Position numbers and translations under genes: made by a program. Under the pieces are notes generated by a model, which was not told the origin of the DNA, ran no database searches, and was given only the letters and a program-made list of their open reading frames with translations. Shown here piece after piece: positions 50,984 to 53,622 of a DNA stretch of 64,000 bases. This DNA is from Lampris incognitus. Its lineage: Eukaryota > Chordata > Actinopteri > Lampriformes > Lampridae. The stretch is taken from contig NC_079213.1 in NCBI RefSeq assembly GCF_029633865.1, positions 90,295,518 to 90,359,517 of the forward strand, read 5' to 3'. Numbering within the stretch: the stretch's first letter is position 1; each line of letters starts with the position of its first letter.

Positions 50984-51585
50984 AGTCACTGTCACAAGTG
51001 TTACAGCGTTGATGTAATGAATACCTAATTGTTGACTCAATTTATTCCACACACATACATGCACACAAAAGCACATTAACACACATTCCGCAGTTAACAC
51101 ACAACGTTTAACATTGACTGAAAAACGTTTAGGTAACATGTTGAACAGCAGGACACAAATATATGCTCTTAATTAAAAAAAATTGTTGAATTAATGGCGT
51201 TAATAACGTTCAAAATTATCTCAAAAATCGTTTGATTCTGTGTCATTTTTATAGCAGTATATATAACGGTGGCACTAATTACCCCTACCATGGGGCAAGT
51301 TGTGCCTAGGACTAACTTGTTTTGATGGGTCATTGTTCTAAAACCATAATAATAATTAGATAAGGTGTTTTAATCTCCACGGGCGCAGACCAACCTGATG
51401 TGTATATTATAGCGCCTATGATCTGAAGCAAATACACTCTTGTTCCGCAGTAAAATCGCCAAATGTAAAAAGTGGCTCAGGTCCCTTTACCCTCTTCTCC
51501 CCCATCGGCATCTACAAACACGATACAACCAAACGTCATTAAACTTTGTGTACTTACGAGTAAACTCGGAAATAACCAAAGCATC
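9513..51585 (-). CDS. adgrd2: Adhesion G protein-coupled receptor, ADGRD group (gene-level entry; 3' end missing)
   Basis: Nineteen exons on the minus strand join in frame into 949 codons. From N to C terminus they encode a signal peptide (about residues 1-17), a lectin-like segment (18-90), a pentraxin domain (91-306), a second lectin-like segment (306-371), a GAIN domain (about 372-705) ending in a GPS site (CLCDHTTNF), and seven-helix membrane exons (706-949). Family knowledge: such receptors sit in the plasma membrane, self-cleave at the GPS, and expose a tethered agonist that starts TNFAVLM here. The TM3 segment FSWMLVEGLLLW and the TM4-5 segment CWLSVQNGVIWGF resemble ADGRD1 and ADGRD2. 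Choosing adgrd2 over adgrd1 is inference from the pentraxin plus lectin architecture. All splice phases match across 18 junctions, which is strong support. The exon for the end of TM7 and the cytoplasmic tail is not visible in 1-9512. Introns hold most of the mobile elements in the window. Confidence 0.85.
9634..10762. other. adgrd2 intron between exons 19 and 18
   Basis: Unique-looking sequence with a short (GT)n run at 10006-10026. No mobile element recognised. Confidence 0.5.
10763..10878 (-). CDS. adgrd2: adgrd2 exon 18, end of helix 5 and intracellular loop 3 (residues 871-909)
   Basis: 116 bases, acceptor TTCATGCAG, donor TTCAG-GTATGT. It reads VNIMVLARVVVITISTARRR followed by a loop segment GASPMEQAYEQF. 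The basic TARRR marks the cytosolic side. Phase 0 in, 2 out. Confidence 0.88.
11028..11092. repeat. (GA)n microsatellite
   Basis: About 32 GA units about 60 bases downstream (in gene sense) of adgrd2 exon 17. A second run of similar length lies at 11514-11576 in the next intron. Confidence 0.97.
11152..11285 (-). CDS. adgrd2: adgrd2 exon 17, helix 4, extracellular loop 2 and helix 5 (residues 826-870)
   Basis: 134 bases, acceptor CTTTCCAG, donor ACG-GTTAGA. It encodes GLPVLIVTITLASASGKY then GHCWLSVQNGVIWGFAGP. CWLS carries the loop-2 cysteine and the Trp typical of adhesion GPCRs. Phase 1 in, 0 out. Confidence 0.9.
11514..11576. repeat. (GA)n microsatellite
   Basis: About 31 GA units in the adgrd2 intron between exons 17 and 16. 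Confidence 0.97.
12424..12766 (-). mobile_element. tRNA-derived SINE (family 2)
   Basis: Read on the minus strand it starts with a tRNA-like head, GTGGCCCAGTGGTTAGCACT and GGGTTCGAACCCC, and ends with a GAAAGCCACTTTATTTTGTC-type tail at the left. An (AAG)n run lies at the left edge. Confidence 0.75.
12968..13034. repeat. (CT)n microsatellite
   Basis: CT repeat with two interruptions, about 210 bases from adgrd2 exon 16. Confidence 0.95.
13241..13394 (-). CDS. adgrd2: adgrd2 exon 16, transmembrane helix 3 and start of helix 4 (residues 775-826)
   Basis: 154 bases, acceptor TGTCTCCAG, donor TGGG-GTAAGG. It reads VACTLVAALLHLFFMAAF and SWMLVEGLLLWSKV, then KYYYLIGWG. The Cys at the top of TM3 is the conserved disulfide partner of extracellular loop 2. 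Confidence 0.92.
13395..14800. other. adgrd2 intron between exons 16 and 15
   Basis: Begins with a diffuse CAGA/ACAG tetranucleotide repeat (13400-13490). The rest is A/T-rich without recognised elements. Confidence 0.5.
14801..14866. repeat. adgrd2: 30-base tandem duplication across the adgrd2 exon 15 donor
   Basis: Unit 14801-14830 is repeated at 14831-14860 with one base difference, and the next six bases begin a third unit. Each unit contains the end of exon 15 and a complete GTACAG donor. Confidence 0.92.
14848..14950 (-). CDS. adgrd2: adgrd2 exon 15, transmembrane helix 2 (residues 740-774)
   Basis: 103 bases, acceptor CTTTAAACAG, donor AATAAG-GTACAG. It encodes DIPKSDRTSIHKNLFIAL then ICAQVVLLCSGSAIHNK. 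The exon end and its donor are tandemly duplicated (30-base unit, 14801-14830 and 14831-14860). A second identical donor 30 bases further on, with exon end 14818, would add VQTHSAIHNK in frame. Confidence 0.9.
14951..17191. other. adgrd2 intron between exons 15 and 14
   Basis: A/T-rich with several oligo-T runs (15150-15290). No exon or mobile element recognised. Confidence 0.5.
17192..17295 (-). CDS. adgrd2: adgrd2 exon 14, transmembrane helix 1 (residues 706-740)
   Basis: 104 bases, acceptor GTCTCTTCAAG behind a (CT)n tract, donor GGA-GTGAGT. It reads WSPEEEVILTKLTFIGSG then ASLCALLVTLMLFTVLE, a clear membrane helix. Phase 0 in, 2 out. Confidence 0.9.
17318..17410. repeat. (GA)n / (GAGT)n microsatellite beside the adgrd2 exon 14 acceptor
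   Basis: On the gene strand this is a (CT)n tract that ends about 20 bases before the exon and can serve as its polypyrimidine tract. Confidence 0.95.
17732..18927. mobile_element. Tc1-type fold-back element, copy 1
   Basis: A 1.2-kb palindrome: left arm 17732-18265, spacer of 127 bases, right arm 18393-18927. The ends CACTACCGTTCAAAAGTTTG are flanked by TA, the Tc1/mariner target duplication. Each arm carries the N-terminal part of a Tc1 transposase gene reading inwards, including the helix-turn-helix SMREIAKKLKISYTGVYYSL. The left arm lacks one A in the run after ATGGCCAG, which shifts its frame. The right arm keeps a 95-codon frame on the minus strand (18261-18548). It lies in the adgrd2 intron between exons 14 and 13. 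Confidence 0.9.
18261..18548 (-). pseudogene. Tc1 transposase N-terminal fragment (copy 1, right arm)
   Basis: 95 codons starting MARKRELSSETRQSILVLRN with a paired-like helix-turn-helix. It continues into RSGRPRCTTEQEDKY and then stops. It lacks the whole DDE domain of a normal transposase of about 340 residues. Confidence 0.85.
19199..19325 (-). CDS. adgrd2: adgrd2 exon 13, GPS cleavage site and tethered agonist (residues 663-705)
   Basis: 127 bases. The acceptor TAG lies directly against a long (TG)n tract. It encodes Trp670, Cys675 and then SCLCDHTTNFAVLMNY. The catalytic site is His691-Thr692-Thr693, with cleavage expected before Thr693. Most family members have His-Leu-Thr or His-Leu-Ser; here position -1 is Thr. 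The new N terminus TNFAVLM fits a tethered agonist. Donor CCAAG-GTAGCT, phase 0 out. Confidence 0.9.
19328..19428. repeat. (CA)n microsatellite beside the adgrd2 exon 13 acceptor
   Basis: About 50 CA units with few interruptions. On the gene strand this is (TG)n that runs directly into the acceptor TAG. Confidence 0.97.
19574..19629 (-). CDS. adgrd2: adgrd2 exon 12, start of GPS region (residues 645-663)
   Basis: A 56-base exon, acceptor TGTTTCTAG, donor GAT-GTAAGT. It reads AEYSQSVTPVCVFWNFSL. CVFWNFS is the classic opening of the GPS motif (Cys655, Trp658). Phase 0 in, 2 out. Confidence 0.85.
21064..21883 (+). mobile_element. tRNA-derived SINE (family 1), copy inside the Penelope element
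   Basis: Flanked by the 8-base duplication GCCATCTA (21056-21063 and 21884-21891). The head has tRNA-like boxes (GGTGGCATAGCAGTCTATTC and GGTTCGAATCCCC), and the tail is GA-rich then A-rich. The copy is split by a 341-base insertion at 21218-21558. Confidence 0.8.
21218..21558. mobile_element. Solo-LTR-like insertion inside the SINE
   Basis: 341 bases beginning TGTAAC and ending GTTACA, flanked by GTCC on both sides (21214-21217 and 21559-21562). TG...CA ends with a 4-base duplication fit a solo LTR. No internal gene. A short terminal-inverted-repeat element is the alternative. Confidence 0.55.
22279..22387 (-). CDS. adgrd2: adgrd2 exon 11, GAIN domain beta strands (residues 608-644)
   Basis: 109 bases. 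Acceptor TTTAAGCAG at 22388 is chosen because the nearer TTATAG site breaks the frame. It encodes LIGHLTTAVISAAV and QTIPVTVQYTLSSSHV. Donor GTG-GTATGC; a second possible donor three bases earlier would only drop one codon. The intron just upstream stays open in the same frame for about 557 bases. Confidence 0.8.
22388..23033 (-). other. adgrd2 intron 10 with a long in-frame open stretch
   Basis: From 22944 to the exon at 22387 the minus strand has no stop in the exon's own frame. The translated stretch (for example FLGLDQILTDLSLALD) matches no family I know. Confidence 0.4.
23034..23139 (-). CDS. adgrd2: adgrd2 exon 10, GAIN domain (residues 573-608)
   Basis: 106 bases, acceptor TTCCCGTCAG, donor GAAGG-GTAGGC. 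It encodes GYEKVMFIHTYYSRLNEILS, which resembles the ADGRD1 stretch reading LLYHSMHYYLNNI. Phase 1 in, phase 2 out. Confidence 0.85.
23380..23595 (+). repeat. Penelope-type 3' tail fragment
   Basis: Shares with the 22.1 kb and 55.9 kb tails the segments GGAATACCCACAGTCAGCTG, GATGAGCGATGAAAC and TTCCTTACCTGGATTAT. No coding part. Located in the adgrd2 intron between exons 10 and 9. Confidence 0.6.
23962..24068. repeat. (GA)n microsatellite
   Basis: Over 100 bases of GA with GAGC interruptions at both ends. Confidence 0.96.
24330..27450 (+). mobile_element. Degenerate non-LTR retrotransposon with endonuclease, RT and C-terminal zinc finger
   Basis: Plus-strand frames read in order as an APE-type endonuclease (25382-25768, with LLGDFNARV and HWYLIDYIIVRRSD), the start of reverse transcriptase (KSPGPDSISAEILKRGG near 26410), then after a deletion its end (FKYLGSILSGDCNIDQDIQN and LLYGCETWTLYSRHLKQLE), and a terminal C2H2 finger (CTACGRQCASRIGLYSHQRTH, cut by frame in places). 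The catalytic RT core is missing and several frameshifts are present. It fills the intron between adgrd2 exons 10 and 9. The exact clade is not certain. Confidence 0.8.
27594..27737 (-). CDS. adgrd2: adgrd2 exon 9, GAIN domain (residues 525-573)
   Basis: 144 bases, acceptor TTGTGTCCAG, donor CTCG-GTAGAA. The frame set by exon 8 gives DVHMEWQRLSQASCRHVF and then LLITDFELQRLHTLG, part of the GAIN beta region. A different frame is also open here but does not match the phases. Confidence 0.75.
27738..28644. other. adgrd2 intron between exons 9 and 8, left part
   Basis: No coding or mobile feature recognised. The inverted repeat at 28645-28747 follows. Confidence 0.45.
28645..28747. repeat. Inverted repeat with 31-base arms
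   Basis: Arms at 28645-28675 and 28717-28747 (left arm begins GGGTTGTGGCTAGATGGGGT) differ at one base and enclose a 41-base loop. Possibly a small MITE; no clear target duplication seen. Confidence 0.75.
29138..29249 (-). CDS. adgrd2: adgrd2 exon 8, GAIN domain (residues 488-525)
   Basis: 112 bases, acceptor GTCATACAG, donor CTAG-GTAATG. It encodes VSVGPYTIVRSIDRLTEALA and then DVLSAEGRGF, a helical piece that continues subdomain A. Phase 0 in, phase 1 out. Confidence 0.8.
29258..29345 (+). repeat. SINE-like tRNA-derived fragment
   Basis: Contains GCCGAGTGGCCAAGTGGTTA followed by GAGCAAGACACAGAACTGA, typical of fish tRNA-derived SINE heads. It starts about 10 bases upstream (in gene sense) of adgrd2 exon 8. 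Confidence 0.45.
30208..30412. mobile_element. Palindromic hAT-type MITE
   Basis: 205 bases that fold almost end to end. The ends CAGAGGTGG and CCACCTCTG are flanked by the 8-base duplication CACATTTT (30200-30207 and 30413-30420). It lies 155 bases downstream (in gene sense) of adgrd2 exon 7. Confidence 0.85.
30567..30842 (-). CDS. adgrd2: adgrd2 exon 7, GAIN domain subdomain A (residues 396-487)
   Basis: 276 bases, acceptor TTTTTCAG, donor GGG-GTGAGT, phase 0 at both ends. The segment is strongly helical (for example SSVEHLTEAVLRIMETGG and STYLKLASLMLEPDKVTQW), as expected for the helical N-terminal part of GAIN in adhesion GPCRs. It contains one N-glycosylation motif (NAS). Confidence 0.85.
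31445..31637 (+). repeat. Left LTR of the Ty3/gypsy element
   Basis: 193 bases, TG...CA ends, containing AATAAA within GTGAATAAACACC as a candidate polyadenylation signal. It reads the same as the right LTR. Confidence 0.95.
31669..35703 (+). CDS. Gag-Pol polyprotein of the Ty3/gypsy element
   Basis: A single 1344-codon frame, unbroken. Residues 1 to about 190 are a gag capsid-like region. About 219-252 holds two zinc knuckles, the second canonical (CIKCKKLNHFAKVC). A protease with LDTGAQ is near 337-343. Reverse transcriptase spans roughly 480-680, with LDAWSGYWAI and the VDDILVFG catalytic motif (about 618-625). RNase H starts near 760 (VDASKSGLGAVM). The integrase has an HHCC zinc site (about 983-1020) and a D, D-35-E core with Asp in GTDLF, Asp in SDNG and Glu in GLSEK. 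The domain order protease, RT, RNase H, integrase is that of Ty3/gypsy. Gag and pol are fused with no frameshift, and no envelope gene follows. It copies the element through RNA and integrates the DNA. Confidence 0.95.
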   Translation: MDSYGVPAPRMDWESANLPEAWRRFRQTTELMFTGPLRGKNEEEKCSYLLLWIGEKGRDVHNTWTLSGEQAKKLETYYDKYTEYITPKANPIYARYKFHEKMQGESESFERFVTELKLLVKDCGYPNADEMVRDRIVFATNSPRVREKLLSQGAELTLEKAIDVARSHELAKQQLTFMGQGSTHETVHAIGRKTYKPNAPKAANANFRQRDVSTAARACSYCGGLHGAKATCPAKGKQCIKCKKLNHFAKVCKSSSQGQTKYYRGTVHAVGENPEEYTTDREQEELYFDNITVESTAVGEQTELYIDCISIENNGKSNEQAYVEVGIGTPPQKVKFKLDTGAQANTIPTNLFQALFKNVTLKPAIHRLTEYGGGALSVKGTCKLKCKYRDNAIMLDFYVIDTNAPPVMAMKTCRDLNLVKIVMAVSEENNVTSQSIMDEYADVFQGIGEFPGECTFRVTPDATPVVCPPRRIPIALRSKLRDELDSMEKGGIICKVTEPTEWVNALVIVEKPKTGKLRVCLDPRALNKVIQRPHYPLPTLEDATTKLAGAEYFSVLDAWSGYWAIKLSTESSMLTTFNTVFGRYRFLRLPFGIVSAQDEFQRRVDETYEGLDGVTAIVDDILVFGKTKEEHDQRLRAMLKRTRERGVRLNPDKCHICVSEVSYFGHTLSHEGIKPDPHKVKAVKDMQPPQNKAELETVLGMINYLVRFAPHLSQINSPLRPLLKQDSEFVWDAVHDKAFQEMKNLITQHPGPVLSYFDPQKELRLQVDASKSGLGAVMLQDGKPIAYASKSLNSTEENYAQIEKELYAVVFGCKRFHEYMYGRKVIVESDHKPLEAILKKPLAAAPPRLQRMILALQKYDIQIIHRPGKDIPVADTLSRKSIEHHDSDLQEGMEAQVHTVLSNIPVSDTRLTEIKQETAQDPQLTALRRATLTGWPDTKKKCPPSIQEYWNHRAEISEMDGILFKGERIIVPQKLRKDMIQRIHASHLGVEKSKCRARDLLFWPGMGKQIEDAVADCSICQERRSANAKEPMMSHAIPERPWQVIGTDLFTWNSQDFIVTVDYYSRFFELERLYSCTSSAVIMKLKAAMARHGIPETIISDNGPCYSSGEFRNFSQTWGFSHTTTSPHYPQSNGLSEKTVQTAKRILDKAKAENKDPYMSLLEYRNTPVDNLKSPAQLLMSRRLRSILPSTAKHLQPQIASQEDVHKRREVCQQRQQAYYNRTAKPLPHLPAGTPIRFRQEDGSWRPATVERPANTERSYHIQTKEGQIYQRNRQHLRQSRVNTHTTHTHTSQQTVTSANNNTQAHQQEHAEPPDTNNQRQPDTQPGYTTRSGRTIKPRQILDL
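36029..36221 (+). repeat. Right LTR of the Ty3/gypsy element
   Basis: 193 bases, identical by eye to the left LTR, preceded directly by the purine-rich tract AAAAAGGGAGA and followed by the target duplication ATGAC. Confidence 0.95.
36724..37906 (-). repeat. Array of tRNA-like repeat units, two types
   Basis: Type A units lie at 36724-36855, 36951-37082 and 37770-37906. Read on the minus strand they contain GCCGAGCGGTTAGTGACGTC, like a tRNA A box, and TATCGAATCCC, like a B box, about 45 bases later. Type B units at 37304-37427 and 37529-37673 contain AGTCGACTGG (A-box-like) and GGGTTCGCGTCCC (B-box-like). They look tRNA-derived rather than working tRNA genes, since no clean cloverleaf or anticodon arm was worked out. 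Confidence 0.6.
38382..38455 (-). CDS. adgrd2: adgrd2 exon 6, linker before GAIN (residues 371-395)
   Basis: A 74-base exon with acceptor CCGATCACAG and donor CCT-GTAAGT. It is needed to convert phase 1 from exon 5 to phase 0 into exon 7; without it exon 7 would hit a stop. It encodes EAMDVFSFPKTTFFSRLSKD followed by five more residues. No domain is recognised here. Confidence 0.75.
38790..40735 (+). mobile_element. Degenerate DIRS-type retroelement (tyrosine recombinase)
   Basis: Fragments read as RNase H (HVLIRSDNTSVVYHI at about 38995-39045) followed by a tyrosine recombinase (ILNSSDPSTTALYTSRWKLF near 39405, FVRYRGHKKSYALLKRLANW near 40080, and SVSISFTALIGIPLSDICTA near 40225, where intact copies have HSTRSVATSWA). 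That order is typical of DIRS-type elements. Frameshifts and stops make it inactive. An inverted pair, GTTCTATGAATTCTGGATGA at 40498 and its complement ending at 40730, may be remains of its terminal repeats. It sits in the adgrd2 intron between exons 6 and 5. Confidence 0.72.
40808..41326. mobile_element. Non-autonomous hAT-type element
   Basis: Ends TAGTGCTGCACG and CGTGCAGCACTA form a terminal inverted repeat, flanked by the 8-base duplication ATAAAAAG (40800-40807 and 41327-41334). An 8-base duplication points to hAT. No transposase inside. Confidence 0.82.
41588..41782 (-). CDS. adgrd2: adgrd2 exon 5, second half of the lectin-like domain (residues 306-371)
   Basis: 195 bases, acceptor CTTTGCAAG, donor AAAG-GTGATA, phase 1 in and out. 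The encoded segment contains WCVTFDPVNGSWGQDKC and AVCQF. This is the usual end of a C-type lectin-like domain: Cys343, Trp353, Cys358, Cys366. Cys343 with Cys358 and Cys366 with Cys47 of exon 3 are the expected disulfides. I infer that the pentraxin domain sits inside the lectin fold. Confidence 0.75.
41783..42681. other. adgrd2 intron between exons 5 and 4, left part
   Basis: Unique-looking A/T-rich sequence. Nothing recognised before the SINE at 42699. Confidence 0.45.
42699..43137 (+). mobile_element. tRNA-derived SINE (family 1)
   Basis: Flanked by the 17-base duplication AATCAGTAATGGAATGG (42682-42698 and 43138-43154). The head has the B box GGTTCGAATCCC and the body shares the GTGAAAAGAAGCGGCTGGCG segment with the other copies. 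Next to the right flank (43155-43290) is a second tRNA-like head (GATCTAGTGGTTAGAG). Confidence 0.88.
43535..43880. repeat. Purine-rich tract
   Basis: About 345 bases that are almost all A and G on the plus strand, including a run of 13 G near 43558. Reading frames of 182 codons (plus) and 198 codons (minus) here reflect the composition. Confidence 0.8.
43925..44272 (-). mobile_element. tRNA-derived SINE (family 2)
   Basis: Shares the CAACTCCAGTTCTTCTTTCC and GCATGTCTTTTTGATG segments with the copies near 12.4 and 59.3 kb, and the same tRNA-like head at its right end (minus strand). The left part of the body is shortened. Confidence 0.72.
44698..45342 (-). CDS. adgrd2: adgrd2 exon 4, pentraxin domain (residues 91-306)
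   Basis: A single 645-base exon encodes a whole pentraxin-type domain. It carries the family signature His-x-Cys-x-Ser-Trp as HSVCVSW (His188, Cys191, Trp194) and the calcium-site region GQEQDTFGGSF. The acceptor is GGGGGGCAG directly behind a (TG)n tract, and the donor is CAAG-GTATAT. Both ends have phase 1, so the domain forms a symmetric 1-1 exon that could be inserted or skipped without breaking the frame. Confidence 0.9.
45346..45420. repeat. Interrupted (CA)n beside the pentraxin exon acceptor
   Basis: CA repeat with GCAT and CATA interruptions. On the gene strand it forms (TG)n followed by a G run and then the CAG acceptor. Confidence 0.93.
45725..45943 (-). CDS. adgrd2: adgrd2 exon 3, first half of a C-type lectin-like domain (residues 18-90)
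   Basis: 219 bases with acceptor GCTTACAG and donor GTGAGT. It encodes a segment with WHSAERLCNQRSGALATV and ends in VWIT. This matches the helix and first strands of a C-type lectin-like domain: Trp-x-x-Ala-x-x-x-Cys, then Gly-x-Leu-Ala, then a Trp-Ile strand. Cys47 would normally pair with the last cysteine of the domain, which here lies in exon 5, beyond the pentraxin exon. Confidence 0.8.
46217..46657 (+). mobile_element. tRNA-derived SINE (family 1)
   Basis: Flanked by the 13-base duplication AGTACTAGCATTC (46204-46216 and 46658-46670). Same order of segments as the other family members. Confidence 0.88.
46671..48209. other. adgrd2 introns around exon 2
   Basis: Apart from the microexon at 47357-47381, no feature was recognised. 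Confidence 0.45.
47357..47381 (-). CDS. adgrd2: adgrd2 coding exon 2, end of signal peptide (residues 10-18)
   Basis: A 25-base microexon bounded by TGTTTCAG and GTAAGT. It encodes VWCHGYTS and the first base of a valine codon. Its phase fits exon 1 (phase 0 in) and exon 3 (phase 1 out). It is about 4.2 kb from exon 1; that intron contains a pogo-like transposon. Confidence 0.75.
48690..49440. repeat. Unidentified repeat-like block inside the pogo-like element
   Basis: GC-richer than its surroundings, with ATCATCATCGGCAGTCACTC at the start and CATCACAGGATGACTAGATG near the end. Short plus- and minus-strand frames overlap here, but none is convincing. It may be another inserted repeat. Confidence 0.3.
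49488..50940 (+). pseudogene. Pogo/Tigger-like DDE transposase pseudogene
   Basis: The N-terminal part (49488-49680) reads SVAKDHNDRMTLKRYINK, a helix-turn-helix like that of pogo-type transposases. After the SINE, the DDE domain continues in several frames: VGSVTSAERGERITQICVVS, AVPPLFIFPRF, SGWTSEDVFTRYLEYF and LLLLNNHEAHVSLEAV. The usual Asp of LLLDNHESH is Asn here, and frameshifts are present, so it is dead. Confidence 0.72.
49733..50173 (-). mobile_element. tRNA-derived SINE (family 1) inside the pogo-like transposon
   Basis: Flanked by TAGATAAG (49725-49732 and 50174-50181). It interrupts the transposase pseudogene. A short internal duplication of the CCGAACAGGCGCCCCAACCGAC-type segment occurs near 49944-49994. 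Confidence 0.82.
50946..50983. repeat. (CG)n(CA)n compound microsatellite
   Basis: Alternating CG then CA units within the pogo-like element. Such alternating purine-pyrimidine runs can adopt Z-DNA. Confidence 0.93.
51558..51585 (-). CDS. adgrd2: adgrd2 coding exon 1, start codon and signal peptide (residues 1-9)
   Basis: A 28-base microexon with acceptor TTCCTAG and donor GTAAGT. It holds one base, then ATG and eight codons reading MLWLFPSLL. With the next microexon it makes a short hydrophobic leader (MLWLFPSLLVWCHGYTS). I chose this ATG because it opens the only frame that stays in phase with all later exons. Confidence 0.75.
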
Positions 51586-51724
51586 CTAGGAAGGAATTAC
51601 AGTTAAATATTAGAAATCTGTGGCAACCGAGGACAGAATCACGTTAATCAATGCTATCTCGAGGACAAGTAATTATAAGTGCGCAAGTATCTGTCGACGA
51701 ACTTTTCTTCTTTTTTTTTGTTAC

Positions 51725-51960
51725 CTTGGCTGGAAGTGTCAACGGAATAAATAACTTTTCGCGGTCCTCTCATTCCACTGTCCTGGACTCCGCTCCGGCT
51801 GGGCAGCGTATTAAACGTATTAAACGCTCCTCCGCCTGACACATGACGAAAAAAACTGTTGACTTCTAACTCCGCCGTCGGTTTTTTTCGTCTTTTTTTT
51901 AGCGTCCGAAAACTAACAGGGACATCCGAGGGAGGGCGGCATCAGCAGAGTGTGGGGAGA
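51725..51960 (-). promoter_or_regulatory. adgrd2: Candidate 5' untranslated exon and promoter region of adgrd2
   Basis: On the minus strand a consensus donor (CCAAG then GTAACA) ends an exon at 51725. Joined to the next exon it gives CCAAGG-ATG, with A at -3, a good start context. The region just upstream is richer in CpG than its surroundings. A reading frame opens with ATG at 51842 and runs out of frame across the junction, so it would act as an overlapping upstream ORF if transcription starts above it. The transcription start was not located and no clear TATA box is seen. Confidence 0.4.
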
Positions 51961-52425
51961 GATGCAGAGAAGGCTGAGAGGGAGGGGGGGGGGTGACTTC
52001 ACTCACACACTACCAGAGGCCAAGTCAGATCAGTGCACTTGCTATGTTCAGACCGGCAGCTCAAATCTGAGTTGTGGCATATCAGTTATCCAGATTGGAA
52101 GCAGATTGCTTTTGTCGATATTAAAAACAAAAACACATGGAAACCAGTTTTTACAATCCACATTCTGAGATGGTTTCTATTTCTAGATGCGTCTCAGTCT
52201 GCATGGTGACTCAGCTGCAGTTCTTATGGCACCACACTCTTCCCTCTGACAGCAGCACAAAACACGGCTGCATTGCATCAACCTCCATCGCCCAGGGGTT
52301 CTGCATGGTGACTGGACGATGCCATGGGATGAAGAGCAATGATCATATGCTTAGAAATGGTAGATGAACTGCATTTATATAGCACTTCTCTAGTCTACCG
52401 ACCACTCAAAGCACTTTACAATGTA

Positions 52426-53622
52426 CACTACCGTTCAAAAGTTTGGGATCACCCAAACAATTTCGTGTTTTCCATGAAAAGTCACACTTATTCACCACCA
52501 TATGTTGTGAAATGAATAGAAAATAGAGTCAAGACATTGACAAGGTTAGAAATAATGATTTGTATTTGAAATAAGATTTTTCTTACATCAAACTTTGCTT
52601 TCGTCAAAGAATCCTCCATTTGCAGCAATTACAGCATTGCAGACCTTTGGCATTCTAGCTGTTAATTTGTTGAGGTAATCTGGAGAAATTGCACCCCACG
52701 CTTCCAGAAGCAGCTCCCACAAGTTGGATTGGTTGGATGGGCACTTCTTTGAGCAGATTGAGTTTCTGGAGCATCACATTTGTGGGGTCAATTAAACGCT
52801 CAAAATGGCCAGAAAAAGAGAACTTTCATCTGAAACTCGACAGTCTATTCTTGTTCTTAGAAATGAAGGCTATTCCATGCGAGAAATTGCTAAGAAATTG
52901 AAGATTTCCTACACCGGTGTGTACTACTCCCTTCAGAGGACAGCACAAACAGGCTCTAACAGGTACTATTTAATGAAGATGCCAGTTGGGGACCTGTGAG
53001 GCGTCTGTTTCTCAAACTAGAGACTCTAATGTACTTATCTTCTTGCTCAGTTGTGCAACGCGGCCTCCCACTTCTTTTTCTACTCTGGTTAGAGCCTGTT
53101 TGTGCTGTCCTCTGAAGGGAGTAGTACACACCGGTGTAGGAAATCTTCAATTTCTTAGCAATTTCTCGCATGGAATAGCCTTCATTTCTAAGAACAAGAA
53201 TAGACTGTCGAGTTTCAGATGAAAGTTCTCTTTTTCTGGCCATTTTGAGCGTTTAATTGACCCCACAAATGTGATGCTCCAGAAACTCAATCTGCTCAAA
53301 GAAGTGCCCATCCAACCAATCCAACTTGTGGGAGCTGCTTCTGGAAGCGTGGGGTGCAATTTCTCCAGATTACCTCAACAAATTAACAGCTAGAATGCCA
53401 AAGGTCTGCAATGCTGTAATTGCTGCAAATGGAGGATTCTTTGACGAAAGCAAAGTTTGATGTAAAAAAAATCTTATTTCAAATACAAATCATTATTTCT
53501 AACCTTGTCAATGTCTTGACTCTATTTTCTATTCATTTCACAACATATGGTGGTGAATAAGTGTGACTTTTCATGGAAAACACAAAATTGTTTGGGTGAT
53601 CCCAAACTTTTGAACGGTAGTG
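52426..53622. mobile_element. Tc1-type fold-back element, copy 2
   Basis: Same structure as the copy at 17732: arms 52426-52960 and 53088-53622, spacer 127 bases, TA on both sides. Here both arms keep the full A run, so the plus-strand arm opens with MARKRELSSETRQ (52805-52999) and the minus-strand arm has 95 codons (52956-53243). The two copies are nearly identical by eye. It interrupts a tRNA-derived SINE between the adgrd2 promoter and the neighbouring gene. No DDE catalytic part is present, so it cannot make active transposase. Confidence 0.9.
52956..53243 (-). pseudogene. Tc1 transposase N-terminal fragment (copy 2, right arm)
   Basis: The same 95-residue product as copy 1. The opposite arm (52805-52999, plus strand) encodes a 64-residue version. 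Only the DNA-binding part remains. Confidence 0.85.

Larger units (their letters stand above)
48210..51505 (+). mobile_element. Pogo/Tigger-like DNA transposon, inactive
   Basis: The ends show a weak inverted repeat (left AGGGGAGAATGGGGTAAG, right complement GGGGAGAAGAGGGTAAAGGG). Inside is a broken transposase (49488-50940). A 750-base stretch at 48690-49440 of unknown origin and a family-1 SINE at 49733-50173 are included. The element occupies the first coding intron of adgrd2. No target duplication was confirmed. Confidence 0.6.
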
